Shown: in pieces, positions 53,845-63,754 of the stretch
Layout: every line of letters starts with the position of its first letter
Numbering within the stretch: the stretch's first letter is position 1
Assembly (NCBI GenBank): GCA_006503535.1
Contig: QYRS01000006.1
Location: 3,224,001 to 3,288,000 of the forward strand
From: Arthrinium phaeospermum
Taxonomy: Eukaryota > Ascomycota > Sordariomycetes > Amphisphaeriales > Apiosporaceae
Direction: 5' to 3'
DNA: 64,000 nt
The notes under the pieces: generated by a model
What the model saw: only the letters and a program-made list of their open reading frames with translations
Told to the model about the DNA's origin: nothing
Database searches by the model: none
Program-made: the position numbers and the translations under genes

Positions 53845-55212
53845 TCAAGCCTTGGTTCGGGTCCACTCGACCAACTTGAGCGGCTCAACTTGACTATACT
53901 CAACGAAAGGTTCTCCATCATAGGAAGAAATCACGTTGACAGTTTTACCCTTTTCCTTCACCATGAAGTGAAATCCTGCACCATCTCGAATATGTACCTG
54001 TGCTGTCTCCCACCATGCCTCTTGAAGGACGTCCCGGATATCCAGTTTCTTCGAGGTTAGCAGCTGGAAATCGGCGCCGGAGGAGTTGGGTTCAACTGAA
54101 TATGTCAGCATGGGATCGGTGTTCAAACTTGCTCTCATGTTTTGGAGTTTCGGCATATGTGCTGCAGCACGCGCGAGAGTAATCCAGTAGATCTCGCCCT
54201 GCTTTGATAGCTGACTGCGCATGCCGCCTTGCCCAGTGTATTCGTTTATGTTGGCGGTGGGCGTACTGAATTCGAGGAGGCTGTGTCCTTGGGGTGTTTT
54301 ATCACCTGTGTGCAGAGCGACCTTACGCAATCGCGGCCACAGGGGCCTTTCACCGTCGCCATTCAAACCTGGGTCGTCGAATATCTCTTTGCCAATGATG
54401 GCCCATATGGTTAGAGACTCCAATTGCTTTGTGAACTCTCTCAAGGCCAAACTGAGGGGGTCCAATGCTTCCTTCCTGCAAAGTGGCCCGTTCTCGTAGA
54501 TGCTGGCGTGCCGGACCGACTTGGGTAGCAGAGATATCCCGGTAGCGAATTCATAGCGCCACTGTGAGTGGGAGGCACCGCTCGGTTCTGAATGGTCATA
54601 GATGAATGACCAATCAATGGTCTTGAGATTGGGAAATCGATTGGCGATTGCGCAACACGATCCGGGGGTGAGGCGGAACGGGGCGGCCAAATCACGGTGG
54701 TGGGTGAATTTCGTGATACAGGGCACCTCTGGCAGCACATCGTGCGGAAGCTTGATGAGCGATTGGAGACTCTCCCAACGGTGCTGTCGGAACTGCGAAG
54801 CATACAGTTCGGCATGTGATCCGGTGTATCGAACGCTGAGGATCAGCTCAATGCCGCGAGGGGGGAACGACCATGTATTCAAAGCTGTCAGCAGATTATC
54901 CACTGCCTCCAAGACGATTTTTCTGCTATCGTACGGGAATGTGTCGGAGCCGGGTCTGTAGTAGAGTGTAGGGAGCAATGCGGAGAATTCGATGCAGCGG
55001 ATGTAGGACTGTCTGTCTGAGGTGAGAATGCCGCTTGCCTGTGCTTCTTGAAGGCGTTGCTGATTCAGGTACAGGTTAGAGAAGGTAGCGCGTTCGACGA
55101 AGGCCTGCCAATCTCGTGACACGGTGGCATATGAACAGCGTTCCTGTTCGTCTGAGGCGTCACACGCCAATTGCAGGATCTCTCCCGTGATCTCGGGCGG
55201 GAGGCGATCCAT
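53845..55212 (-). CDS. F-box-type protein, cluster member 2
   Basis: An intronless 455-aa paralogue of member 1 in the same orientation. It opens MDRLPPEITGEILQLACDAS and continues YATVSRDWQAFVERATFSNLYL, the F-box pattern. Shared blocks include SYIRCIEFSALLP, LLTALNTWSFPPRGIELIL, LPEVPCITKFTHH, IANRFPNLKTIDWSF, GISLLPKSVRHASI, DPLSLALREFTKQLESLTI, WPRLRKVALHTGDKTPQG, ARAAAHMPKLQNM and VLQEAWWETAQVHIRDGAGF. The last block is followed by a short variable tail ending LVEWTRTKA, close to LIEWTRSEI in member 1, so both are intact to the end. Function beyond the F-box is unknown. Confidence 0.8.
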   Translation of the reverse strand: MDRLPPEITGEILQLACDASDEQERCSYATVSRDWQAFVERATFSNLYLNQQRLQEAQASGILTSDRQSYIRCIEFSALLPTLYYRPGSDTFPYDSRKIVLEAVDNLLTALNTWSFPPRGIELILSVRYTGSHAELYASQFRQHRWESLQSLIKLPHDVLPEVPCITKFTHHRDLAAPFRLTPGSCCAIANRFPNLKTIDWSFIYDHSEPSGASHSQWRYEFATGISLLPKSVRHASIYENGPLCRKEALDPLSLALREFTKQLESLTIWAIIGKEIFDDPGLNGDGERPLWPRLRKVALHTGDKTPQGHSLLEFSTPTANINEYTGQGGMRSQLSKQGEIYWITLARAAAHMPKLQNMRASLNTDPMLTYSVEPNSSGADFQLLTSKKLDIRDVLQEAWWETAQVHIRDGAGFHFMVKEKGKTVNVISSYDGEPFVEYSQVEPLKLVEWTRTKA

Positions 55213-55873
55213 GGTTGAGTACTACGACTGCCTGGCAATCTTCCTTATGCAGATCAGTAACCTGGAACAACTTGATGTTGAGAAACGCAGTGATGTGAGA
55301 ACGGTGGTGGTAGAGAATATCGCAGAGGTGATGTCCACGATGAAAATATGAAGACAGAAAATATTCCAGGAGGACGAGAAATTGCTGGGGTGTTATAAGC
55401 CAGCAGAGGTTCGAGATGATGATTAACTTTCTGTCTAGATGATGCCATGCTTGGTTGGCTATTGAATTGTTGATGTATTCAATGCTTGGGATAATCTGAT
55501 GGGGGCATATTTACATGGTTTCTTCACGTCCAGTCCACTAGTTGATCACATGGAGCTCTTAAGCATAAGGTCCTGTGGTGCTGCGGCCTGCCAACCAGTC
55601 TTACGTCTTTTATTGCAGCAGGCCGGGTGTTCCATCAACGATAAACAGTGCAACTTACATAAATTATCTGGTTGTTCATCTGGGGCTATTATTGTTTTTG
55701 CCCAAAAAACAGGCCACTAAAGTTTTCTCTACATGAAGCGAGCAACAAGACCAACCCAACAAGCCATATCAACCCAGGCGTGTAATATCGCCACAACTTC
55801 ATCACAATTGATGATCGATCCTTCCGACAACTCAGCCTGCCCAGCACAACCCCCCCCCCCAACCATCTCAATC
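55213..55873. other. Divergent promoter region between F-box members 2 and 3
   Basis: About 660 bp upstream of two genes facing away from each other. The frame of member 3 is open back to 55733 through a C11 run (55850-55860), but the F-box start lies at 55874. No other gene was seen. Confidence 0.6.
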
Positions 55874-57169
55874 ATGAACCGAATCCCTCCCGAGATCAAG
55901 AGTCAAATAATTCGGCTTGCCTTCACTGAGTCATGCGGAAACTCCATTGCACAATATGCCACGGTATCCCGCGAGTGGCAAGAACATGTCGAGTCCATCG
56001 TTTTCAAGGACCTTTACTTGGATTCCCGTCGCCTTGTCAAGGCCAAGGAGATCATGACGAAGTCAAGACATGCTTACGTACGACGGATTTACTTTGAAGC
56101 GTCACTGTTGGGTCGCCCAAATTCCTGGACCAGATCGGAGCTGAACAGTACCAACAGCGTGGAGTTCTCTGGACAGCTGGCCAGACTATTGTGTTATCTA
56201 CACGAATGGGATGCTACACACGGAAAAGTCGAGCTTAACCTTCTCCTACGTTCCGAGCGCGGAATAGACGACTTACCTTGCGGTCTTCCAGCGGACGTGT
56301 ATCGTCGACTGCCAGAGATCCATTTCATCACGAAGTTCAACATTCTGAGCTTGACTGCATTTAAGGCCAGCGCTGAGACGTATTTCGAGATTGCGAACCT
56401 ATTCCCCAACGTACGAAGCATCGATTGGTGTCTGCACCTGATGTTCGAGGACTTTGATTCACAGGTCAAGTTCCGTCAAGAATTCGCGGCGGCGCTGGCT
56501 ATGACGCCTGCATCTGTGCGAGATTTCGCCCTAGAGTATCGCAGCATAATCATAACCACTGATTATGACATTATCGAGAGTCCACTCTGCCCACCGGGGG
56601 CCCCCGATCCTCTTAGTGTGGCCTTACGACGACTGTTGACTCAACTGGAGACTGCCTGGCTAAAAATGGTCATCGACAGTGAGGTGTTCTTCGGCACTGA
56701 CATGAACCCCGAAGAGGCACATTGGCCAAGTCTGCGTGAGATCACGGTCAGTCCAGGAGCTCAAACACCCGGTGGAGATGATCTGTTCGAGAGGAACGCC
56801 TATTCAAGGTTGACAGTCCCTATCCCGAAGACGGTCAACCCATACTATCTTGCTGCTGCACGCGCTGCGGCTGGTATGAGCAATCTTGTACGCCTCAAAA
56901 TCAGGTGGGTGTTTCCTCTCACCATGACGTTCAGCTTCTTGGTCAATGATGCGAGGACTGGTGCTGAGCTTTACATCACTGACGTGGAGGGTTTGAATAT
57001 GCCGCAAGATGTCGAGGAGGCGTGGTGGATGACTGCAAAGGAACATCTCGGGACGGAGGCAAAGCTGCAGGTTACGCTCGAGGATGTCTGGAGCGCAAAA
57101 TCTCTCCAATACACTCTCAGTGCCAATGGGCAATCCAGCGCTCCTGTACGATCCCTCGAGCAGACTTGA
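55874..57169 (+). CDS. F-box-type protein, cluster member 3
   Basis: A 431-aa paralogue in the opposite orientation to members 1 and 2. The start MNRIPPEIKSQIIRLAF was chosen because it aligns with MDRLPPE of the others; an upstream ATG at 55733 would add 47 residues with a poly-Pro run and no counterpart in the paralogues. The F-box continues YATVSREWQEHVESIVFKDLYL. Shared blocks: AYVRRIYFEASLL, LPEIHFITKFNIL, IANLFPNVRSIDW, ALAMTPASVRDFAL, DPLSVALRRLLTQLETAWL, HWPSLREITVSPGAQTPGG, AARAAAGMSNLVRLKI and DVEEAWWMTAKEHLGTEAKL. It is the most diverged of the three intact members. No intron interrupts it. Confidence 0.78.
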   Translation: MNRIPPEIKSQIIRLAFTESCGNSIAQYATVSREWQEHVESIVFKDLYLDSRRLVKAKEIMTKSRHAYVRRIYFEASLLGRPNSWTRSELNSTNSVEFSGQLARLLCYLHEWDATHGKVELNLLLRSERGIDDLPCGLPADVYRRLPEIHFITKFNILSLTAFKASAETYFEIANLFPNVRSIDWCLHLMFEDFDSQVKFRQEFAAALAMTPASVRDFALEYRSIIITTDYDIIESPLCPPGAPDPLSVALRRLLTQLETAWLKMVIDSEVFFGTDMNPEEAHWPSLREITVSPGAQTPGGDDLFERNAYSRLTVPIPKTVNPYYLAAARAAAGMSNLVRLKIRWVFPLTMTFSFLVNDARTGAELYITDVEGLNMPQDVEEAWWMTAKEHLGTEAKLQVTLEDVWSAKSLQYTLSANGQSSAPVRSLEQT

Positions 57170-58506
57170 ATTGTATAAATGGGACATTGGGTGTCTTCAC
57201 AACACGCAAAAAGGCCATTACACGAATAGCTGGCATGAGGCCCAATTGTAACGGAATGGAAACCATCGCATAAATGGGCAGACACATGTACACGTTGTTA
57301 GCTAGCTATGTGGCCAAATATGACGCGTTTGTGCAACATTTATACCGCCCTCCCTGATTCATGAGCCCCCTGGCAAATAAGTTATAGATGACAACGCCAC
57401 TGCAGACGCTCGAATAATATACGTTTACAACAAAGGCGCTGCTTCCAGTATGACACTTCTCGTATGTGGTCGATAGGTAGAAAGACCGAGTGGGTTGTGT
57501 ATAATCTTGAAGATATGCAAGATTGTGTTGGTTGGGTACGGCTCCTTTAGTCATCATGGTCATGTACATACGTTCCAGTTTGCTCAACATCCTCATTATG
57601 TCAGTGGGCTGTCTCCTTCTTGGGCATTATTCGTAAACGTTGTAGATCAGGTAGAACCATTTCACCGCATCCCACCCAGGACCACAAGCAACCAATAAAG
57701 TGACTGGCTAAGCGAATGACATTTATCATTCCCAGAATACGGCTCTTCAAGCTACACCTACAAAACTGATCATTGGTCATTGGGCTGTGTCAAGTCCCAG
57801 GAATGAAGCCAAGTGCGTTCTTCTTGATCTCGGAAATATTCTTACAAACGCCTGATCCTGTCGTCGGCTCCTGGTGCCCTCGTTCCGCTCTCTAAAATGA
57901 GCCTCCAGACGATCAAATCAGTCAATTAATCTACAGACGGATGTCGTGAGGTACACAGACTACATATATCTGCCTAAGCACATGGGATGCATGACAGATC
58001 GAACCTCGGCAGAAATCCACCACCAAGCACGCACAGAACCAAAGAATTGGAAGCACCAAACGGTTTACAGTGCATGTAAGCTGGGCAAGTATGGATCCCT
58101 ACGCAGTCACTCCAAGATCGCTGTTGAGCAGTGACAGGCCCATCAATCGGTCCATGCGCATCATGTGCTCTCGCCCATGCCTGTCTGGAAAAAAAGCGCA
58201 TAGAAGATTGGGGTGGTAGAGGTCAAGGAGAAGGTTCCGAAGTGGAACGGTTGCCGAGAAGAACGTTTGAGTCACTCGAGTTTGCCTGGGGAAAGTCAAT
58301 TGCCCAGATCGACCCGATACCTGGTATGGAAATACTGGTCCGTACGAAGTTAAATTTACATCGCTTGCTATCTCCGATGGACACGGGTGGGATCTGTCAC
58401 AGCACAGGTGCAGATATGTAGCAAGCTCCCTCCTCCCTCGAAAGTGCATGCACCTCCAGACCTACAGAATCTGTCACAAACCACCAAACCCTCATCAAGT
58501 ACCAAA
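57170..58506. other. 1.3 kb intergenic region inside the F-box cluster
   Basis: AT-rich noncoding DNA without a supportable gene. It ends in the CA-rich leader of the small membrane-protein gene. Confidence 0.6.
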
Positions 58507-59049
58507 ATGGCAACTACATCGAACTCAGCCTCCTATTTCAACATGGACAAGCTCGATTCCTTCTTCAAAACCAAAGTCCTCTCCACATTCGATGCCATCA
58601 CAGACAAACCAGCCCAACTCGAGACTTATCTGCTGAAACGCATACCAGGCCTCGAGGTGCAAACAACATTCCGCGTCTTCCCCCCAGCAGCACTGATTCC
58701 TTCTGATCCAGACGCAAGAATCATCCTCCTCTTCATTCCATTTTGGAGACTCCTGTCCGTTGCATCGGAGATGCTATTTCTGGCAGAAGAGTGGGGCTGG
58801 GTAAACACATCCCTACGACCCAGGGACTATCTATTACCAGGAGTCAACGCCATTCTGGCTTTCCTTTTGAGCTTTACCTTGTCACTTGTGCTCAACTGGG
58901 TATTCCAAGCGAATGCGATCTCGTTCACCCTTGACCTCGCTCGCCGAGCAAAGGTATACGGATACCGCGAAGTATATATTTCCTGCAAGAAATCTGCGTG
59001 GGAAAGTTTCAAGTTACTTTGTCTTATTGTGTTGATCTTTGTGGTTTAA
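58507..59049 (+). CDS. Small membrane protein, hypothetical
   Basis: A 180-aa open frame with no recognised family. It starts MATTSNSASYFNMDKLDSFF in a good AAAATGGC context. An N-terminal amphipathic part contains TKVLSTFDAITDKPAQLETY. Three hydrophobic segments follow: ILLFIPFWRLLSVASEMLFL (about 73-92), a strong one at about 113-134 (INAILAFLLSFTL region) and the extreme C-terminus KLLCLIVLIFVV (about 169-180). Charged helices (LDLARRAKVYGYREVY) separate the last two. The frame ends immediately after the last hydrophobic stretch, so it could be a tail-anchored or three-pass protein. It lies between F-box members 3 and 4 and shares nothing with them. An in-frame upstream ATG at 58387 is less likely to be the start. 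Confidence 0.6.
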   Translation: MATTSNSASYFNMDKLDSFFKTKVLSTFDAITDKPAQLETYLLKRIPGLEVQTTFRVFPPAALIPSDPDARIILLFIPFWRLLSVASEMLFLAEEWGWVNTSLRPRDYLLPGVNAILAFLLSFTLSLVLNWVFQANAISFTLDLARRAKVYGYREVYISCKKSAWESFKLLCLIVLIFVV

Positions 59050-59744
59050 CCAAGCCAGCGAGACGGAGCTTCCATCTGCACCTTGGGCGGAGGATAGGAG
59101 CGTCGTGCAGGCTATGGGTGGGTACGAGGATGCCGGCAAAGGTCCATATTGATTAACACGGGCATCTTACAACGGGAAGGAGCCTGGAGACAAGCAATAC
59201 ATACACTTACTTGTTCCATCTTGTCTAAAACTCGTATCGGATCTATTGGAAACTTGATATTCGAGCTTTGCATCCATGGATTGCATTATTGGTACATTCA
59301 TCCCCGGTGAGTATTGGGTTTTGCGAAGTGTCTATATATTTACAGCTGCTGATCGGCCAAGAAAGGTGTGACACCTCTCGCCAAATCTATTTCTCCTGAC
59401 CTCATGGAATGTTGGTCTGAGCGGCTGGTTCTTCCTCGGCTCTTGATATCCCGTGGGGTGGGGACTTATTGATCACAGAGACGTGGTATTTATGAAGATG
59501 CCCAAGGTCCTTAAGCCAGCATCAGACTGAGTTCGATTCCATTGCCAACTATGCTCGTTGCTGCCTGATGATGCAGGCCGTAACAACATGCATTGATTGG
59601 CTGACTTGTTGTGGAACTACCCCTTAAAACCCACTACACGAAGTCCAACCAACAACCAACTGACCCAAGACCGATCGATGGTACTTGGCGGAATGCTCTA
59701 GTATCGAATTTGCAGTATAATACCAACAATCAGAAGACAACAAC
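59050..59744. other. Intergenic region upstream of F-box member 4
   Basis: About 700 bp of noncoding DNA. The leader of member 4 is A/C-rich and ends ACAACATGG. No other feature was recognised. Confidence 0.6.
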
Positions 59745-61212
59745 ATGGATCGACTACCGCCAGAACTCAAGATACCCATTATGCAACAGGTCATCGAGGG
59801 ATCCCCGCCCGGCATGGCGGGTGCTTGGGCGGCGGTATCACGAGATTGGCAAGCTCTAGTCGAGCCCACTTCTTTTACCTCACTTCGACTGAGCCAAGAA
59901 TGTCTTGCACAGGCGAGGAAGATCCTCACTCCGGTACGGCAATCCTATATCCGCTGCATCGACTTCACTGTAACTCTACCATGGTAGGTGGTCTCGTATT
60001 CTACGGCCTGGACCGTTTCCCACTTGCCGGCTAAATACAACCACAAATAATAGCTATGATCCCGAGGACCCCGAGACGGAGACAGAGCGCCGGCAGAACA
60101 ACGAAGCTTTCTCTGATGCGATGGCCGAGCTGCTGGGACTCTTGTCTACATGGATTGGCGTCGCTGCCAGTGGTTGTCGGAACAGAGCCATCGAGCTGCG
60201 ACTGAGCGCAGCTTCTGCAACGGACAAGGGTCGTCTGGACGGCCGACCGGACCTGCCACTTCCTCATACCGAGGAGTGGAAGGCCGAACGGTGCATCTCC
60301 TCGTTCGTGGGTCTGCAGGATGACGTATTCCACCAGAGGCTCCCCGAGGTCCCCATTGTCGAGACATTCATGTGCTTGAGGGCGACGCTGGACCAGCGAC
60401 GGCTCGTGCCGCGGACCTGCTGCGAGCTCGCCAGCCGGTTCCCGAACCTCCGCAACGCCTACTGGGACCTGGCCGACGGCGCGCACAATAACGCGTTCCG
60501 AATGAAGCAGCGCCGAGATTTCGCTGCCGCTCTGTTTCCCGCCACCCCGCCAAATTCCCAGCGGCTGATTCCCCAGTCGCTTCGGCATCTCTCGCTGTGG
60601 TACGGCACCCATACATCCGCGTTCGCGTTGCGCCGTAAGTTCATCAGGAAGCATTCCGCGTACCACGACTATGTGGTCAATCTCGACCCAGTGCTCTGTC
60701 CGGAGGGGACCCCGGATGACCTCAGCTTAGCGTTGGCGGCCCTCTCGATGCAGTTGATGGCTGCTGACTTTCGAGGTACCATTGGCGAGGAGTTTTGGTC
60801 TTCCCTGGCCCCGGAGGAGAAGGAGGGGGGTGACGACAACAGCAGCGACGAGAAGAAGAAGAAGAATGATGAACGCCGCCGCCATCACCAAAGCCCCTGC
60901 CGCCTGCGCCATCTTTCCGTCGTGGTAGGGACGCACACGCCGCAGGGCATCTTCCAATACCGCTATGACCCCAAGGTAGACCCACCGTATGTGGAAGGCG
61001 GGCGGTTGCTGGAGAACGCGCCCCGGGTGAAGATCGACCCGGCCTGGATGGCGGCCATGCATTCGGCTAGGCGTCGGGTGCCTGGGATGGAGATAGAACT
61101 AGATTGCAACATGGACATGCCGGGGAAGTTGCTATATCCCGACGGCCCGGGCTGCGGGGCCTTTACTCGAACGACCAGGTATGTAGACGAGAATGGGGTG
61201 GAGCGCTACTGA
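59745..61212 (+). CDS. F-box-type protein, cluster member 4, with intron and C-terminal irregularity
   Basis: A 465-aa paralogue in two exons, 59745-59983 and 60054-61212. It opens MDRLPPELKIPIMQQVIEG and continues WAAVSRDWQALVEPTSFTSLRL. The intron interrupts SYIRCIDFTVTLP, a segment continuous in members 1-3. Shared blocks: LLGLLSTWIG, DVFHQRLPEVPIVETF, LASRFPNLRNAYWDLAD, IPQSLRHLSLWYGTH and DDLSLALAALSMQL. An acidic then basic insert (EKEGGDDNSSDEKKKKNDERRRHH) is unique to it. The frame stops after RYVDENGVERY, before the EAWW block seen in the other three. That block is still readable downstream in the +1 frame (EEREVWSEMARG), ending with TAA at 61310-61312. Either a 46-nt intron (61179-61224) or a one-base change in the GGGG at 61195-61198 would restore it. 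Codon use is markedly more GC-rich than in members 1-3. Confidence 0.75.
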
Positions 61213-61500
61213 GAAGGAGGAGAGGGAGGTCTGGTCTGAAATGGCGCGGGGCTTGATTTGCAGTGTTGGTGATGTTGTCTTGAGGGTCTTTGTCCAACTC
61301 GAAGTACCATAATTGCTGTTCTTTCATAATACCACTAGAAAAGCTTGTCCTGTCCGATTAACCATTATAACATCGTTTGTAATTGACTCGTATGCCGCGA
61401 GATGCACATACGAGATCCGAGCAGCTGAGTCCCCTTGAAATGACCCCCAAGATCTAAAATAGCCGCTTGCCTTGGCCTCGCTAACCCATTACGCAAGCAT

Positions 61501-62149
61501 CTATGGAAGCTCTTCCGCGCCCACCTGGTCCGAATTGTAGTATCCATGGCTCTCTGTACGCCCATCATGAGGGCTCTGCTTGTTGCCGGCGGAGTAAAGC
61601 CCGGAGCCCCTGCCGGAAGCGGCAGCGGCGACTTGATCCTGAGGTTGGTCCTTATTCTTTTGACGCTTCGAGAGACGCCACAAGAGGAAGCAGCAAAACC
61701 CCACCAGCGCGAAAAAGGGAATGCCAACTCCGATACCGACGCCGAGCCCGATCTTCTGCTCATCGCGTAGACCGCTCTCGCTTGGGGCAGTTGTCGTTGT
61801 CGGCGTTGGCCCAGCTGGGGAAGTGGAAGATGTAGGGTCCGCGCTGCTGCTTTGGACAGCAATGGAAGATGAAGGCTGGGGCTCCGACGGGCTGCCCGGG
61901 TTGGTGATGTTGAAAATCCGACACGCGGCGGCTGAAGTGGTTTGCCCCTCGTAGAAGAGGGATAACGAGAATGCATTGCTGGTGGTCAGAGCATGGGACG
62001 TTACAACGGTCCAGTCCCAATGATTCGATTGTTCGGGAAATGAGCTGTTACCTAAGTCCCCATTGGAGATGGATGTGTCAGTAGGAATATGATATGCTAG
62101 CAATATGTGGGTAGTTACTGTGAGCGCCGCTGAAGCAAGCTCAAGCCGC

Positions 62150-62187
<38 letters not shown>

Positions 62188-62504
62188 ATGGGCAGGTTCG
62201 CGAAAGAGACGGCACACCTACGAAAAATAGGTTCGCCGAAGTTGTCAGTGCTGCCGGCCTGGAAGAGCAACAGAGAGACGCCATACTTGTCAACGTCGTC
62301 CGTGGTCCACCGGATCGTCATCTTGGAGCCGACGGGGTGGATGATATTGGTGGCCCAGTCCTCTTTGTTCGAGTTATCGGTCTCCGGTTCTGGACTGACA
62401 AAAGTCATCCCGCCAAGCACGCCCGAGGATAACCAGTGAAGCCATACTGCTACTGCTGCTGTCAAGACAGCTCGTCGTGGTAGTAGCAATAGTAGAAGAG
62501 ACAT
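61501..62504 (-). CDS. Single-pass cell-surface protein with S/T/P-rich stalk, 2 exons
   Basis: A 292-aa type I membrane protein of unknown function. Exons 62222-62504 and 61501-62096 have matching phase. The start MSLLLLLLPRRAVLTAAVAV opens a signal peptide. The extracellular part has NIIHPVGSKMTIRWTTDD, VSLLLFQAG, WDWTVVTSHALTTSNAFSLSLFYEG and CRIFNIT, reminiscent of the fungal Ig-like domain with a (G)xxxxIxW core found near Kre9-type and other wall-associated proteins. A Ser/Thr/Pro stalk (SSADPTSSTSPAGPTPTTTT) leads to one membrane helix at about 210-234 (IGVGIPFFALVGFCCFLLW), followed by a basic stop-transfer RLSKRQKNK and a 50-residue cytoplasmic tail. The layout resembles wall-stress sensors, but no WSC domain is seen. 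The intron contains a CT/GA microsatellite. Confidence 0.78.
62152..62184. repeat. GA microsatellite in the intron of the surface-protein gene
   Basis: About 16 GA units. On the transcribed minus strand this is a CT tract inside the intron at 62097-62221, upstream of the CTAG acceptor. Confidence 0.9.
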
Positions 62505-63754
62505 GCTGCTTGCCGTGTCCGACTTGGCGTGACGGGTTTTGGGAAGAGGATATAATAATCACCCTGGGACAGGAAACCGCTCGCTGGAGCGGTGTAGTCT
62601 CGCAGATCTCGAAGAACGAGACAGAGGTCTTGGGAAAGGGGGGAGCCCCGATTCCACCTGTAGGTAACCCTTTCGGTCATGGAAGGCAGCCACGCATGCG
62701 TAACTGATTGCCCTGGCAGCCCCCAAGGTCTGTACGACACATCATTGCCCAAAGGGGAAATCATGCTCTTACACAATGCTAGGCTAGGCTGAACAGCCCA
62801 TCGTTGTGTAACCAACAGTTGAGTTACCTATGCGGGATCCGTATATCTTAGTGCTGATGGGATGCTCGACATGTGAGAGAAGAAGCTGTCATCAACATCC
62901 AAACATTTCCGGTCTTCCTCGCACTCGGTTTGGGGGAAGGCATCGCACTCTGTGAGCCATTACAGAGTCCATTCGTCTTTTGCCGTCTCATCACTTGTCT
63001 GTATCTGGTCTTCCCATCACTAAAGATAGCAAACCTGGTCAGCCCGAGGGAGCCTCCTGCAAGCCTCGTCCCCCGTTATCTGTCAGCCTGATGGCAGCCT
63101 TGGCGCTTACCTATATAATACTTATTAGTTGTGGCATGTTTAGGTAATTCTTCCTGCTCAATGACTTGCTGGGGGCTTCTGACGCCTCATCTCTTACAAA
63201 CAATCCAGTCAGTTACAAGCCCATCTCTACAGCCTGATGCCAACGTGCAATCATGAAGTAAGCAGCAAGTCCCAACGACAATAAACCGGCCAGGTCTCTC
63301 CTGAAATCAGAGCTTCCACAGAGTATTATTACAGCAACGCTCGTTTATTCCACTGTTACAATCTGGAGTAAGCGGGATAACCAAGCCAGGTGCTGTTATT
63401 TGAGGTTTATTCCCGCGGTCGCTTGACAGATACACAATCAAAAGTCTCCGAGGAGGGGAAGGATTAAGCCCCCACATGGCCATATTGATGGGGCGGGGGC
63501 ATGGAGGCAGTAGAATGATGCCGTTGGCGCCGAAGTGATGGACAAATCGGCGAATGCAGTTGGAAGCCGCGGTTGCGGCCGTGATGGGCGGTGATGGTGA
63601 AAGCACTCATACACATCAAAGAGAAATTGCGAATTACTTCCTGTCGGAAACGACTGATATTAAAATGATGCTACGCTACGTTCTGCTGTACATCTAGGTA
63701 CTCAACCATTGTATCCATTTGTAACGTGATTCAAATCATCATGTACCAAATACA
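62505..63754. other. 1.25 kb intergenic region near the right edge
   Basis: It holds the promoter of the surface-protein gene and the 3' end of the edge gene. No gene or clear element was recognised. Confidence 0.55.
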
